Shown here piece after piece: positions 1 to 5,811 of a stretch of DNA of 7,110 bases (position 1 is its first letter; every line of letters begins with the position of its first letter). The notes under the pieces were generated by a model. It did not search any database and had not been told where the DNA came from. It saw nothing but the letters and a program-made list of their open reading frames with translations. Made by a program: the position numbers and the translations under genes. Origin of the DNA: Burkholderiaceae bacterium. Lineage in GTDB: Bacteria; Pseudomonadota; Gammaproteobacteria; Burkholderiales; Burkholderiaceae_D. Where the stretch lies: contig JACMLV010000339.1 of the NCBI GenBank assembly GCA_014379395.1, positions 1 through 7,110 on the forward strand, written 5' to 3'.

Positions 1-274
1 TCCGCTCCGCCGTCGCTTGCGGGATGCCGATGTCGATTAAGCGTTTTTTCAGGACGTCGCGCGCCTCGGGCGTGAACACCAGGGCCAGCATGTTTTCCGG
101 TTCCAGGTTGCGGGCGATGGCCTCGCCGATGCGCAATGCCAGCGTGGTCGTTTTCGCCGCGCCGGCGTTGGCCTTGATGATCGTGACGCGGCTTTTCGAC
201 AATTGGATCGCGACCTGCTCGCTGGTCGGAATGATGATTTTGGGAGTAAATCGCGCTGCGTCGGGTTTTGTCAT
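1..274 (-). CDS. UvrD/Rep-family superfamily 1 helicase, N-terminal fragment (runs off the left edge)
   Basis: Ninety-one codons are open from ATG at 274 to the window edge, so only the N-terminus is seen. A Q-motif-like TSEQ lies at residues 17-20. It is followed by a Walker A loop at about 35-43, reading ANAGAAKTT, and by a motif Ia-like stretch (LVFTPEARDVLKKRL) near residues 65-80, where UvrD/PcrA/Rep helicases have TFTNKAAxEMxxR. Such proteins are ATP-driven 3'-to-5' DNA translocases in repair or recombination, and some carry a nuclease domain. Whether this one does cannot be seen here. The Walker A has Ala where GxGKT usually has its second Gly; as far as I recall this variant occurs in a subset of bacterial UvrD-like proteins. 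The ATG is preceded by a weak GGA about 7 bases upstream. It lies 91 bp downstream of the stop of the small gene at 366-605, on the same strand, so co-transcription is possible. The family call is fairly secure, the subfamily is not. Confidence 0.8.
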   Translation of the reverse strand, partial: MTKPDAARFTPKIIIPTSEQVAIQLSKSRVTIIKANAGAAKTTTLALRIGEAIARNLEPENMLALVFTPEARDVLKKRLIDIGIPQATAER

Positions 275-365
275 CAAGCATCCAGAATGAATTAATCGGC
301 GCGGTGGTGCGGGGATTTCGCCAACGTCGCACGGCCGCGCGCGATGGCATTCCAGTCTGTTGGGT

Positions 366-605
366 TCAGGCGCCGGGCGCGTTGATGCGCTTGAGCCGTT
401 GTCCGTAGATCGCCCACACGCACTCTTCGCCGTCGACGGCGCCATACATCGCCCAGCCGGTGCCCAGCTTTTTCACCGTCACCGCGCTGCCGATTTCCTT
501 GGCCAGCCGTTCGGCCCACAGCAAGGCGGCGCTTTGTCCTTTGAATAATTCGTTTCCTTCGAAGATGACGCTGGCGTCGAATACGGGGGCGGCGAATACG
601 GTCAT
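366..605 (-). CDS. Hypothetical protein, 79 residues
   Basis: I do not recognise this protein. The frame is open further upstream, to about 692, but ATG at 605 is preferred. It has an AAAGAG ribosome-binding sequence about 7 bases upstream, and the extra upstream residues would be encoded by the terminator-like hairpin at 643-660. The product begins MTVFAAPVFDASVIFEGNEL, is soluble-looking and has no signal peptide or membrane segment. It has a central helix-like stretch (GQSAALLWAERLAKEIG, about residues 23-39), then a short beta-like tail rich in aromatic residues (GWAMYGAVDGEECVWAIYG). One cysteine is near residue 62. The composition and GC-rich third positions look like genuine coding sequence. 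It sits between the signalling operon and the helicase gene, with its own candidate -10 box at 633-638. Function unknown. Confidence 0.62.
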   Translation of the reverse strand: MTVFAAPVFDASVIFEGNELFKGQSAALLWAERLAKEIGSAVTVKKLGTGWAMYGAVDGEECVWAIYGQRLKRINAPGA

Positions 606-632
606 GATTAACTCTTTGATTTGAAAAGAAAT

Positions 633-638
633 ATTATA
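633..638 (-). promoter_or_regulatory. Candidate sigma-70 -10 box for the small gene at 366-605
   Basis: The minus strand reads TATAAT, a perfect -10 hexamer, 27 bases upstream of the ATG at 605. No good -35 hexamer sits 16-18 bp further upstream, because that space is occupied by the GC-rich hairpin at 643-660. The box is also part of the AT-rich tract that follows the hairpin, so it may just be terminator tail. Seen in sequence; promoter function is inferred. Confidence 0.35.
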
Positions 639-642
639 CAAG

Positions 643-660
643 CCCGCCGCAAGCGGCGGG
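643..660 (-). terminator. Candidate intrinsic terminator of the HD-GYP/kinase/regulator operon
   Basis: A perfect 8-bp inverted repeat (CCCGCCGC, two bases, GCGGCGGG) forms a very stable hairpin about 105 bp past the response-regulator stop. On the minus strand it is followed by a T-rich but interrupted tract (CTTGTATAATATTTCTTTT). The stem is strong. The U-tract is imperfect, so termination may be partial or Rho-assisted. It also separates the operon from the next gene on the same strand. Confidence 0.5.
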
Positions 661-720
661 ACATCGTCCGACACTTCCTTCTGGTATGGCACGATCGCCT
701 CGCCATCGTCGGATTGCCAT

Positions 721-767
721 TGACGCCGCGGGCCGGGGGGAATGCCGGGCGGCCCCGGCGCGCGTCA
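721..767 (-). other. Long imperfect palindrome at the 3' end of the response-regulator gene
   Basis: TGACGC at 721-726 pairs with GCGTCA at 762-767. Inside, GCG (728-730) pairs with CGC (759-761), and CCGGGG (733-738) pairs with CCCCGG (753-758), around a 14-base loop with small bulges. The 5' arm on the minus strand starts with the regulator's own TGA stop codon. No T-run follows, so it is not a classic intrinsic terminator. An RNA-stabilising 3' hairpin is a plausible role, but only inferred. Confidence 0.45.
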
Positions 768-2063
768 GCCCAGCTTCTTGTCGGTGCGGATGCGCAGCAC
801 CATGTTCGGCGCTTGCTGCTGGGAGAAGCGCTGGAGCTCGCGCAGCAAATTGGCGTCGATGACGTAGTCGGCGGCCAGCAGCAGCGTGCCGTCGCGCGCC
901 AGCAGGTCGCGCGCCAGCACCATGCCGATTTCGAGCTCGTCGACCGGCACCACGGTTTGGCGCCCGGTCTCCACCCGCGGCTTGCCCAGGATCTCGACCA
1001 CGGCGTCGACCACCTGCGGGCAATAGCGCCGGCCGCGCGACTGGACCAGCATGTTGCGCGCCTCCTCGGGGCTGAATTTTTTCCCCGCCAGGGTTCCGTA
1101 CTGCAAGCTGTCATAGTCGTTGGCGACCGCCAGGATGCGCGCCCCGAGCGGGATGGCCGTGCCTTCGAGGCCGGCCGGGAAGCCCTGGCCGTCGAAACGC
1201 TCGTGGTGCGCCGCGATCAGCTCGGCCACCGGCTTCATTTCGGCCAGCGGCATCAGCGCGCGGGCGCCGCTCTGGGCGTGCTGGCGATAGTGCTCCAGCT
1301 CGTCGTTGTTCATCTGCGGCACCGGCCGCGTCAGCATCGCGTCGGAAAAACCGATCTTGCCTATGTCGTGCAGCAAGCCGGCGATGAACACGTCCTGCTG
1401 CGCCTTGCCGTCGAGTCCCAGTTGAATCGACAGCTTGCGCGCCAGGTCGGCCACCCGCCGCGCGTGTCCGCCGACCGAGCCTTCGCGCAATTCCATCAGC
1501 CCCGAGAAGACCTTGATCGAGACCAGGAAATTCTGCTTGAGCCTGCCGTTCGCCTGCTCCAGTTCGACGGTGCGCTCGGCGACCCGCGCCTCGAGGCCGG
1601 TGTTGAGCGACTTGAGCTCCTCGTTCTGCTTCTGGGTCAGCGCCTGCAGGCGCGCGTTTTCGCTTTGCAGGCGCTGCCGTTCGAGCGCGTCGCGCACCGT
1701 CAGCACGATTTCACGGTCGTCCCAGGGCTTGGAGATGTAGCGGAAGATCCCGCCCTTGTTGATGGCGTCGATGGTCGAGGTGATGTCGGCGTAGCCGGTG
1801 AGCAAAATGCGCACCACGCCCGGCCAGCCGGCGTGCACCTTTTCGAGGAATTTCGCGCCGTCCATTTCCGGCATGCGCATGTCGGACACGACCAGGTCGA
1901 CTTGCTCGGCGGCCAGTATCTGCAGCCCGGCCGCGCCGCCCTCGGCCGTCAGGATGCGGTAGCCATGCGGCCGGAACAGGCGCCGCAGCGCGCTCAGGAT
2001 GGACGCTTCGTCGTCGACGAAGAGGATGGTCATCGGCGGCGCCGACGCGGTGGGTTCTGTCAT
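765..2063 (-). CDS. Two-component response regulator with HD-GYP output domain (RpfG type)
   Basis: A 432-residue cytosolic protein. The receiver domain spans about residues 12-128, with acidic pocket D17/D18, phosphoacceptor D61 in SDMRMP, T89 and K112 in SKPWDD. A coiled-coil linker follows (about 130-178), then an HD-GYP domain (about 180-362) with GGHARRV (H200), HDIGK (H232, D233, K236), H262, and HHERFDGQGFP at 286-296. HD-GYP domains hydrolyse cyclic di-GMP, so phosphorylation at D61 probably controls that activity. Two deviations are visible: GYP is GFP, and the usual D of the VADxYDxL motif is N315 (VANDYDSL). After the HD-GYP domain, about 60 extra residues contain VDELEIGMVLARDL, similar in style to the N-terminal module of the upstream HD-GYP protein. 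The start at 2063 overlaps the kinase stop in ATGA, and only a weak GGA lies upstream, which suggests translational coupling. The frame stays open far upstream inside the kinase gene, but the receiver fold fixes the start. Confidence 0.93.
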   Translation of the reverse strand: MTEPTASAPPMTILFVDDEASILSALRRLFRPHGYRILTAEGGAAGLQILAAEQVDLVVSDMRMPEMDGAKFLEKVHAGWPGVVRILLTGYADITSTIDAINKGGIFRYISKPWDDREIVLTVRDALERQRLQSENARLQALTQKQNEELKSLNTGLEARVAERTVELEQANGRLKQNFLVSIKVFSGLMELREGSVGGHARRVADLARKLSIQLGLDGKAQQDVFIAGLLHDIGKIGFSDAMLTRPVPQMNNDELEHYRQHAQSGARALMPLAEMKPVAELIAAHHERFDGQGFPAGLEGTAIPLGARILAVANDYDSLQYGTLAGKKFSPEEARNMLVQSRGRRYCPQVVDAVVEILGKPRVETGRQTVVPVDELEIGMVLARDLLARDGTLLLAADYVIDANLLRELQRFSQQQAPNMVLRIRTDKKLG

Positions 2064-3748
2064 GATGTTTTCTGTTCCAGTTGCTTGTTGACCGGGGCGC
2101 CGACGCGCGGCAGGAGCACCTTGAAAACCGTGCCCTCGCCCGGTTCGCTGCTCACCTCGAAGTGTCCGCCGTGCTTTTGCACGATCCCGTACGAGAGCGA
2201 CAGCCCCAGCCCGGTGCCCTTGCCGACCGGCTTGGTGGTGAAGAAGGGTTCGAAAATGCGCCCCAGATGTTCGGGCTTGATCCCCTTGCCGGTGTCCGCC
2301 ACCTCGACCCAGACGTATTGCTCGTCGTGGCCGGTGCGCAGGGTGATCCGGCCCTGCTCCTCGATCGCGTGCACCGCGTTGATCAGCAGGTTCATGAACA
2401 CCTGGTTCAGTTGCGACGGGAAGCATTCGATCTGCGGGATCGCGCCGTACTCCTTGACGACGGTGGCCTTGTACTTGATTTCGTTCCACACCACGTTGAG
2501 GGTGCTCTCGAGCCCGGTTTCCAGGTTGGCCCACTGGCGCTCGGACTCGTCGACGTGGGAGAAGTCCTTCAAGTCCTGCACGATGCGCTTGACGCGCTGC
2601 AGGCCGCTGAGCGATTCGGTCAGCAGGCTGCCGACGTCCTCGCGCAGGAAGTCGACGTCGATTTCCGTTTTCAGGCGCAAGATGTCTTGCCGCGCCTCGC
2701 CGGCGAGCGTTCCCTCGAGCCGCTCGTAGGCGGCCAGCAGCGTCAGCATGTCGGTCGCATAGCGCTGCAGGGTGCCGAGGTTGGAGTTGACGAAGCCGAC
2801 CGGATTGTTGATCTCGTGCGCCACCCCGGCCGCCAGCTGGCCGATCGACGCCATCTTCTCCGACTGCAGCAGCTGGCTCTTGGTTTCCTCGAGTTTGCGG
2901 ATCAGCTCTTGCTGGCGCAGCTTCTCGGCCAGCAGTGTCGCGTTCGCCGTTTCCAGGTCGGCGGTGCGTTCGAGCACCCTTTCCTCGAGCTTGTCGCGCG
3001 ACTCGCGCAGCGCCTGCTCGGCCCGGGTGCGCTCGGTGATGTCGTTGTAGCCGAACACGCGGCCGACGATGCGCTCGCCGAGGTACTGCGGCCGCGACTT
3101 GCATTCGAACACCCGGCCGTCCCGCAGCCAGAACAGCTCCTCGCTCTCGTCGCTGTCGACGATCGCCCGCAGGCGCGCGCGGCAGGCGTCCGGTTCGTTG
3201 ACCCGCCCGACCATGAATTCGATGATGGCCGCGTCGTTGTGCTCGAGCAGCAAGGCGTCGCCGATGCCCCACATTTTGCTGAACAGGCGGTTCATGCTGG
3301 CGATCCGCCCCTGCCAGTCGATCACCAGGATGCCGTTGCCGGTCGATTCCAGCGTGGCCCGCAGTTGCGACAGGGTTTGTTCCAGCGCGTCCTCGATCTT
3401 GCGCTCCTTCTGGACGTCGCGCGCCTGCACCAGGAGGAAGGGCAGGCCCTCGTGGTGGACCACCCGGATCGATTTGGCGACCGCCAGCATGGACGTGTCG
3501 GCGCAGTGGTAGAGCCCCTCCTGGCCTTCGATGTCGAGGTATTGGCCGGCGCGCACGTCTTCCCAGTAGAACACGTCCTGCAGCGAGCTTTCGATGTCGG
3601 TGACGGTCATGGCCAGCAGTTCCGCGCCGGTGTAACCGAGCGCCTGTTCGACGCTGCGGTTGGCCATCACGATCCGCAGCTGGGTCGGCTCGACCAGCAT
3701 CATCATGTACGGGCTGTGGTCGAGCATCAATTGCGCGTAGCTGCTCAT
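2060..3748 (-). CDS. Cytosolic PAS-PAS sensor histidine kinase
   Basis: A 562-residue hybrid-free kinase with no signal peptide or membrane segment. PAS-like domains occupy about residues 5-115 and 125-242, the second ending in the typical FGYNDITERTRAEQ. A coiled coil follows (about 243-298). The H-box is GVAHEINNPVGF, with phosphorylated H311. The HATPase domain has an N-box (NQVFMNLLINAVHAI, about 448-462), G1 (DTGKGI, 485-490), an F-box (FEPFFTTK, 499-506) and G2 (GKGTGLGLSLSYG, 509-521), so it looks catalytically complete. About 70 residues separate the H-box from the second dimerisation helix (RVKRIVQDLKDF), longer than in EnvZ-like kinases. Its partner is almost certainly the receiver-HD-GYP protein encoded immediately downstream. 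Both gene junctions are ATGA overlaps. The signal is unknown; no haem- or flavin-binding signature is evident in the PAS domains by eye. Confidence 0.94.
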   Translation of the reverse strand: MSSYAQLMLDHSPYMMMLVEPTQLRIVMANRSVEQALGYTGAELLAMTVTDIESSLQDVFYWEDVRAGQYLDIEGQEGLYHCADTSMLAVAKSIRVVHHEGLPFLLVQARDVQKERKIEDALEQTLSQLRATLESTGNGILVIDWQGRIASMNRLFSKMWGIGDALLLEHNDAAIIEFMVGRVNEPDACRARLRAIVDSDESEELFWLRDGRVFECKSRPQYLGERIVGRVFGYNDITERTRAEQALRESRDKLEERVLERTADLETANATLLAEKLRQQELIRKLEETKSQLLQSEKMASIGQLAAGVAHEINNPVGFVNSNLGTLQRYATDMLTLLAAYERLEGTLAGEARQDILRLKTEIDVDFLREDVGSLLTESLSGLQRVKRIVQDLKDFSHVDESERQWANLETGLESTLNVVWNEIKYKATVVKEYGAIPQIECFPSQLNQVFMNLLINAVHAIEEQGRITLRTGHDEQYVWVEVADTGKGIKPEHLGRIFEPFFTTKPVGKGTGLGLSLSYGIVQKHGGHFEVSSEPGEGTVFKVLLPRVGAPVNKQLEQKTS

Positions 3749-5022
3749 GCGCCCCCCGTTCCGGGGCCGGGCTTGCCGGCGTCGAAGTAATAGCTGACCC
3801 GCTTGCGCGGACTCAGATAATTGTAGATTTCCCGCGACACCTGCGCGGGCCGGATCGCCTTGGCGATGTTGACGTCCGTTTCATGTTGCAGGTCGAGCAG
3901 GATGGCTTGCTGCCTGGGGATGTTGGCGTCGTAGATCACGATCATCGGCATCATCGGCTTGGCGGTGTTGACGGTGGCGATCATGCCGATCATGCCGTTG
4001 GAAAGCTGCACGATGGTGCCCGGCGGATACACCCCGAGGCAATGGATGAACACCTGCAGCAGCTTCGGATCGAATTTGTTGCGCAGCTTGGCGAACATCA
4101 GCGATAGCGCCTCGTGCGGGGTCATGGCGTCGGCCAGGCTGACCGGATTGCACAGCTCGTCGTAATAGTTGGCGATGACGACGATGCGCGACAGCAGTCC
4201 GATCGACTCCCCCTTCAGTTTCGCCGGATAGCCGCTGCCGTCGAACAACTCGTGGTGCTCGGCGATGATGGCCAGGATCGGCGCGCCGAATTGCAGCCGC
4301 CGGCCGTGTTCGACGCCGTATTGGCAATGCATTTCCAGCAGGTTGCGCTCGGCCTGGGTCAGCGGCTCCAGTTTCGTCAGGATCCGGCTCGGGATGTCCT
4401 TGCTGCCGACGTCGTGGAACAAGGCGCCCATGCCGAGCGCGTCGACCACCTGCGGCGGCAGCCCGATGTCGCGCGCCATCATCATCGACAGCATCGTCAC
4501 GTTCAGGGCATGGAAATACAGTTCCTCTCCGCCCATCTTGTCGCCCATGATGTGGATGGCGAGCTCGGGGGCGCAAAGGATCGAGTCGGCGATCTGGGTC
4601 ACCAGCTGCCTGGCCTCGCGCACGGTTTCGGCGGGCTGGGAGAACAGGTTCTTCTCGATCTGGCGGATGGTTTTCGCGGTGCTGATGAAGGCTTGTTCGA
4701 TGCGCTCGGCCGCCTCGCGTTGCGTCTTGATCCGCTCGATCATGGCGCGCTTGGCGGCCAGCGCCGGCGAGATGTCGACCTTCGCCGCCGCCGGCGTTGG
4801 CGGCGCCGGCGGCGCTGAACTGTCTTCGCGCGGCGCGATGTCGCTCAGGGCCGGGTTGTAGCAGACGGTCGGCAACCCCAGGGTGCGGATGATCTTGATC
4901 TGCTCGTCTGACTTGATCTTGAAATGGCTTAACGCGAACGGATGCTCGAACCAGTTGAGCTCGAGCACGATATACAGCCCAACCTGGAGTTGATCCATGG
5001 CGACGGTGGGATAGTTCAGCAT
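3745..5022 (-). CDS. DUF3391-HD-GYP protein, putative cyclic di-GMP phosphodiesterase
   Basis: A 425-residue cytosolic protein, first gene of the three-gene operon. Residues about 8-60 match the DUF3391 style (MDQLQVGLYIVLELNWFEHPF, then a KIKSDEQIKIIRTLG segment). A Pro/Ala-rich linker (about 68-80) and a helical stretch (about 88-150) lead to the HD-GYP domain (about 165-335). Its motifs are H171, HD at 203-204, H232 and a canonical HHELFDGSGYP at 256-266. Two positions are unusual: the HDIGK lysine is S207, with K at 208 (HDVGSKDIP), and the VADxYDxL aspartate is N285 (IANYYDELCNP). A further beta-rich part (about 335-425) follows. ATG at 5022 is chosen because it lies just before the conserved DUF3391 start; AGG is 12 bases upstream, a rather long spacing. 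ATG at 4998 is the alternative. The TGA stop overlaps the kinase ATG. Cyclic di-GMP hydrolysis is the family role, not proven for this variant site. Confidence 0.9.
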   Translation of the reverse strand: MLNYPTVAMDQLQVGLYIVLELNWFEHPFALSHFKIKSDEQIKIIRTLGLPTVCYNPALSDIAPREDSSAPPAPPTPAAAKVDISPALAAKRAMIERIKTQREAAERIEQAFISTAKTIRQIEKNLFSQPAETVREARQLVTQIADSILCAPELAIHIMGDKMGGEELYFHALNVTMLSMMMARDIGLPPQVVDALGMGALFHDVGSKDIPSRILTKLEPLTQAERNLLEMHCQYGVEHGRRLQFGAPILAIIAEHHELFDGSGYPAKLKGESIGLLSRIVVIANYYDELCNPVSLADAMTPHEALSLMFAKLRNKFDPKLLQVFIHCLGVYPPGTIVQLSNGMIGMIATVNTAKPMMPMIVIYDANIPRQQAILLDLQHETDVNIAKAIRPAQVSREIYNYLSPRKRVSYYFDAGKPGPGTGGA

Positions 5023-5421
5023 TGATGTCGGTGACCTGGTGGTTGTCGCCCGGAAGCATACCCAGCAAATTGTCCTGTGCTCACCTCCGGCTCCGGGCCG
5101 GCACGAGGTCGATTTTTTTGGGGCGGCCGCCTTTCGAAGGAGCGTTGCAACAGCACGCCAGTGAGCCAATTCCGCCCCGCCTCAATATAACCTGAATTGC
5201 GCCGATTCCGGGTGAATAGTTGCCGAAAAATAATAAAACCGGAAAAACGGCGCGCGGGACGTGCGGCCCGCCGGGCGCGCAAGCAACCCGCCGCGGCGCG
5301 GGCCGCGGATTTCCGTTTCTGTTATGCGCCAGATGGGCCGCGCCTGACGCGCTCGCCCTGCCTTGTCGCCGCCCGCCAACTCAAGCGTCCGCATGCGGCC
5401 CGCGGGCTTTTCGCGCGCCGC
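5023..5421. other. 399-bp intergenic/leader region, no supported gene
   Basis: This gap lies between the DUF5710 gene and the HD-GYP operon, both on the minus strand, so it should contain the operon promoter and leader. Open frames here have no recognisable composition or motifs. An AT-rich patch at about 5184-5245 is the likeliest promoter area; the minus strand reads TATATT at 5184-5189 and TATTAT nearby, but neither has a convincing -35 box. A structured element lies at 5081-5109. The part at 5250-5320 is extremely GC-rich with CCGCGG and GCGCGC palindromes and holds nothing I can name. Confidence 0.5.
5081..5109 (-). promoter_or_regulatory. Leader hairpin that sequesters a perfect Shine-Dalgarno-like octamer
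   Basis: On the minus strand GGAGGTGA (5081-5088) is fully complementary to the 3' end of 16S rRNA. ACCTC (5105-5109) can pair with GAGGT (5083-5087), and CGGC (5097-5100) with GCCG (5088-5091), giving a hairpin with a 4-base bulge that hides the octamer. The nearest in-frame ATG is about 60 bases away, so it is not the ordinary ribosome site of the HD-GYP gene. Read on the plus strand, the same hairpin is followed after a few bases by seven Ts (5113-5119), so it could instead end an antisense transcript. Role is inferred. Confidence 0.3.
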
Positions 5422-5784
5422 TCATCCGCCACGCGCTGTCGCGGCCTGCAGCGCTGCGCGCTTGGCCTCGGCCCAGCCGGATGCTTCTAGCGCCGGGCGG
5501 CAGATTTCGCAGTCCTCGAGCGGGTTGCAGTCGTGCTCGAGTTTGAAGTAGTGCGCGCCGACGACGGTCTTGCCGATGTAGGAGTCGACTTTGGCCGGCG
5601 CCGCTTTTCCCGCCGTTTTCTCGGGCTTGTCGCTTGGGGTCGCGGCGTCGGCTGGCAGCCATTTTTCAAACGGCGTGAGCAGTGTCCCGGGCGGGACGTA
5701 CCAGGTTTTGTTCTTGCTGTCCCATCTTGCGCCCAGTGCTTTGGCGGCGTCTTTTTCTGCGTAGGGCACTTGTAGTTTGGTCAT
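5422..5784 (-). CDS. DUF5710-domain protein with C-terminal Cys/His cluster
   Basis: A 120-residue soluble protein. Residues about 4-43 are a clear DUF5710 motif: VPYAEKDAAKALGARWDSKNKTWYVPPG, here split as VPYAEKDAAKALGARWD then KTWYVPPG. This small domain is found alone or attached to DNA-processing, plasmid or mobile-element proteins; its biochemical role is not established as far as I know. A Lys/Ala/Pro linker (about 45-65) leads to a second segment containing H84-x-C86-x5-C92-x2-C95, which could bind a metal such as zinc. The start is well supported by AAGGAG at 5792-5797, seven bases before the ATG, the best ribosome site in the window, and by an extended -10 box at 5803-5811. It appears to be a single-gene transcript, separated by about 400 bp from the downstream operon. 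Domain call is firm; function is unknown. Confidence 0.87.
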   Translation of the reverse strand: MTKLQVPYAEKDAAKALGARWDSKNKTWYVPPGTLLTPFEKWLPADAATPSDKPEKTAGKAAPAKVDSYIGKTVVGAHYFKLEHDCNPLEDCEICRPALEASGWAEAKRAALQAATARGG

Positions 5785-5791
5785 TTTTTCT

Positions 5792-5811
5792 CTCCTTGGG
5801 GCATTTTAGCA
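5792..5811 (-). promoter_or_regulatory. Extended -10 promoter and strong ribosome-binding site of the DUF5710 gene
   Basis: The minus strand reads TGCTAAAAT (5803-5811), an extended -10 element, then AAGGAG (5792-5797) seven bases from the ATG at 5784. No good -35 is visible, which an extended -10 can tolerate. The predicted leader would be only about 12 bases. The ribosome site is clear; the promoter is inferred. Confidence 0.45.

Noticed and set aside
292..519. 75-codon minus-strand frame crossing the stop of the small gene
   Set aside because: Arg-rich, out-of-frame shadow of the 366-605 gene with no ribosome site.
621..2729. 702-codon plus-strand open frame opposite the regulator and kinase
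   Set aside because: It is an antisense shadow of two clearly homologous minus-strand genes; its translation is Arg/His/Gln-rich with no domain. High GC content makes such long shadows common.
2064..3272. Upstream extension of the response-regulator frame to 835 residues
   Set aside because: The extra part is an out-of-frame reading of the kinase. The receiver domain begins right after ATG at 2063, which overlaps the kinase stop in ATGA.
2081..3790. 569-codon plus-strand open frame opposite the kinase
   Set aside because: Antisense mirror of the kinase, with Leu/Asp/Val/Gln-rich composition and no recognisable motifs.
4784..4816. GCCGCC/GGCGGC-rich tract resembling a microsatellite
   Set aside because: It encodes the Pro/Ala-rich linker of the HD-GYP protein and is explained by codon bias.
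5147..5161. Sigma-54-like promoter TGGCGTG-CTG-TTGCA upstream of the HD-GYP operon (minus strand)
   Set aside because: The GG and GC dinucleotides are separated by 9 bases rather than the strict 10, so the spacing is wrong.
5023..5169. 49-residue N-terminal extension of the DUF3391-HD-GYP protein
   Set aside because: The extra residues have no conserved character, and the DUF3391 region begins just after ATG at 5022.
5040..5220. Cyclic di-GMP riboswitch in the leader
   Set aside because: The operon makes it attractive, but I do not find the conserved GEMM core or a tetraloop-receptor arrangement; the visible structure is a simple hairpin.
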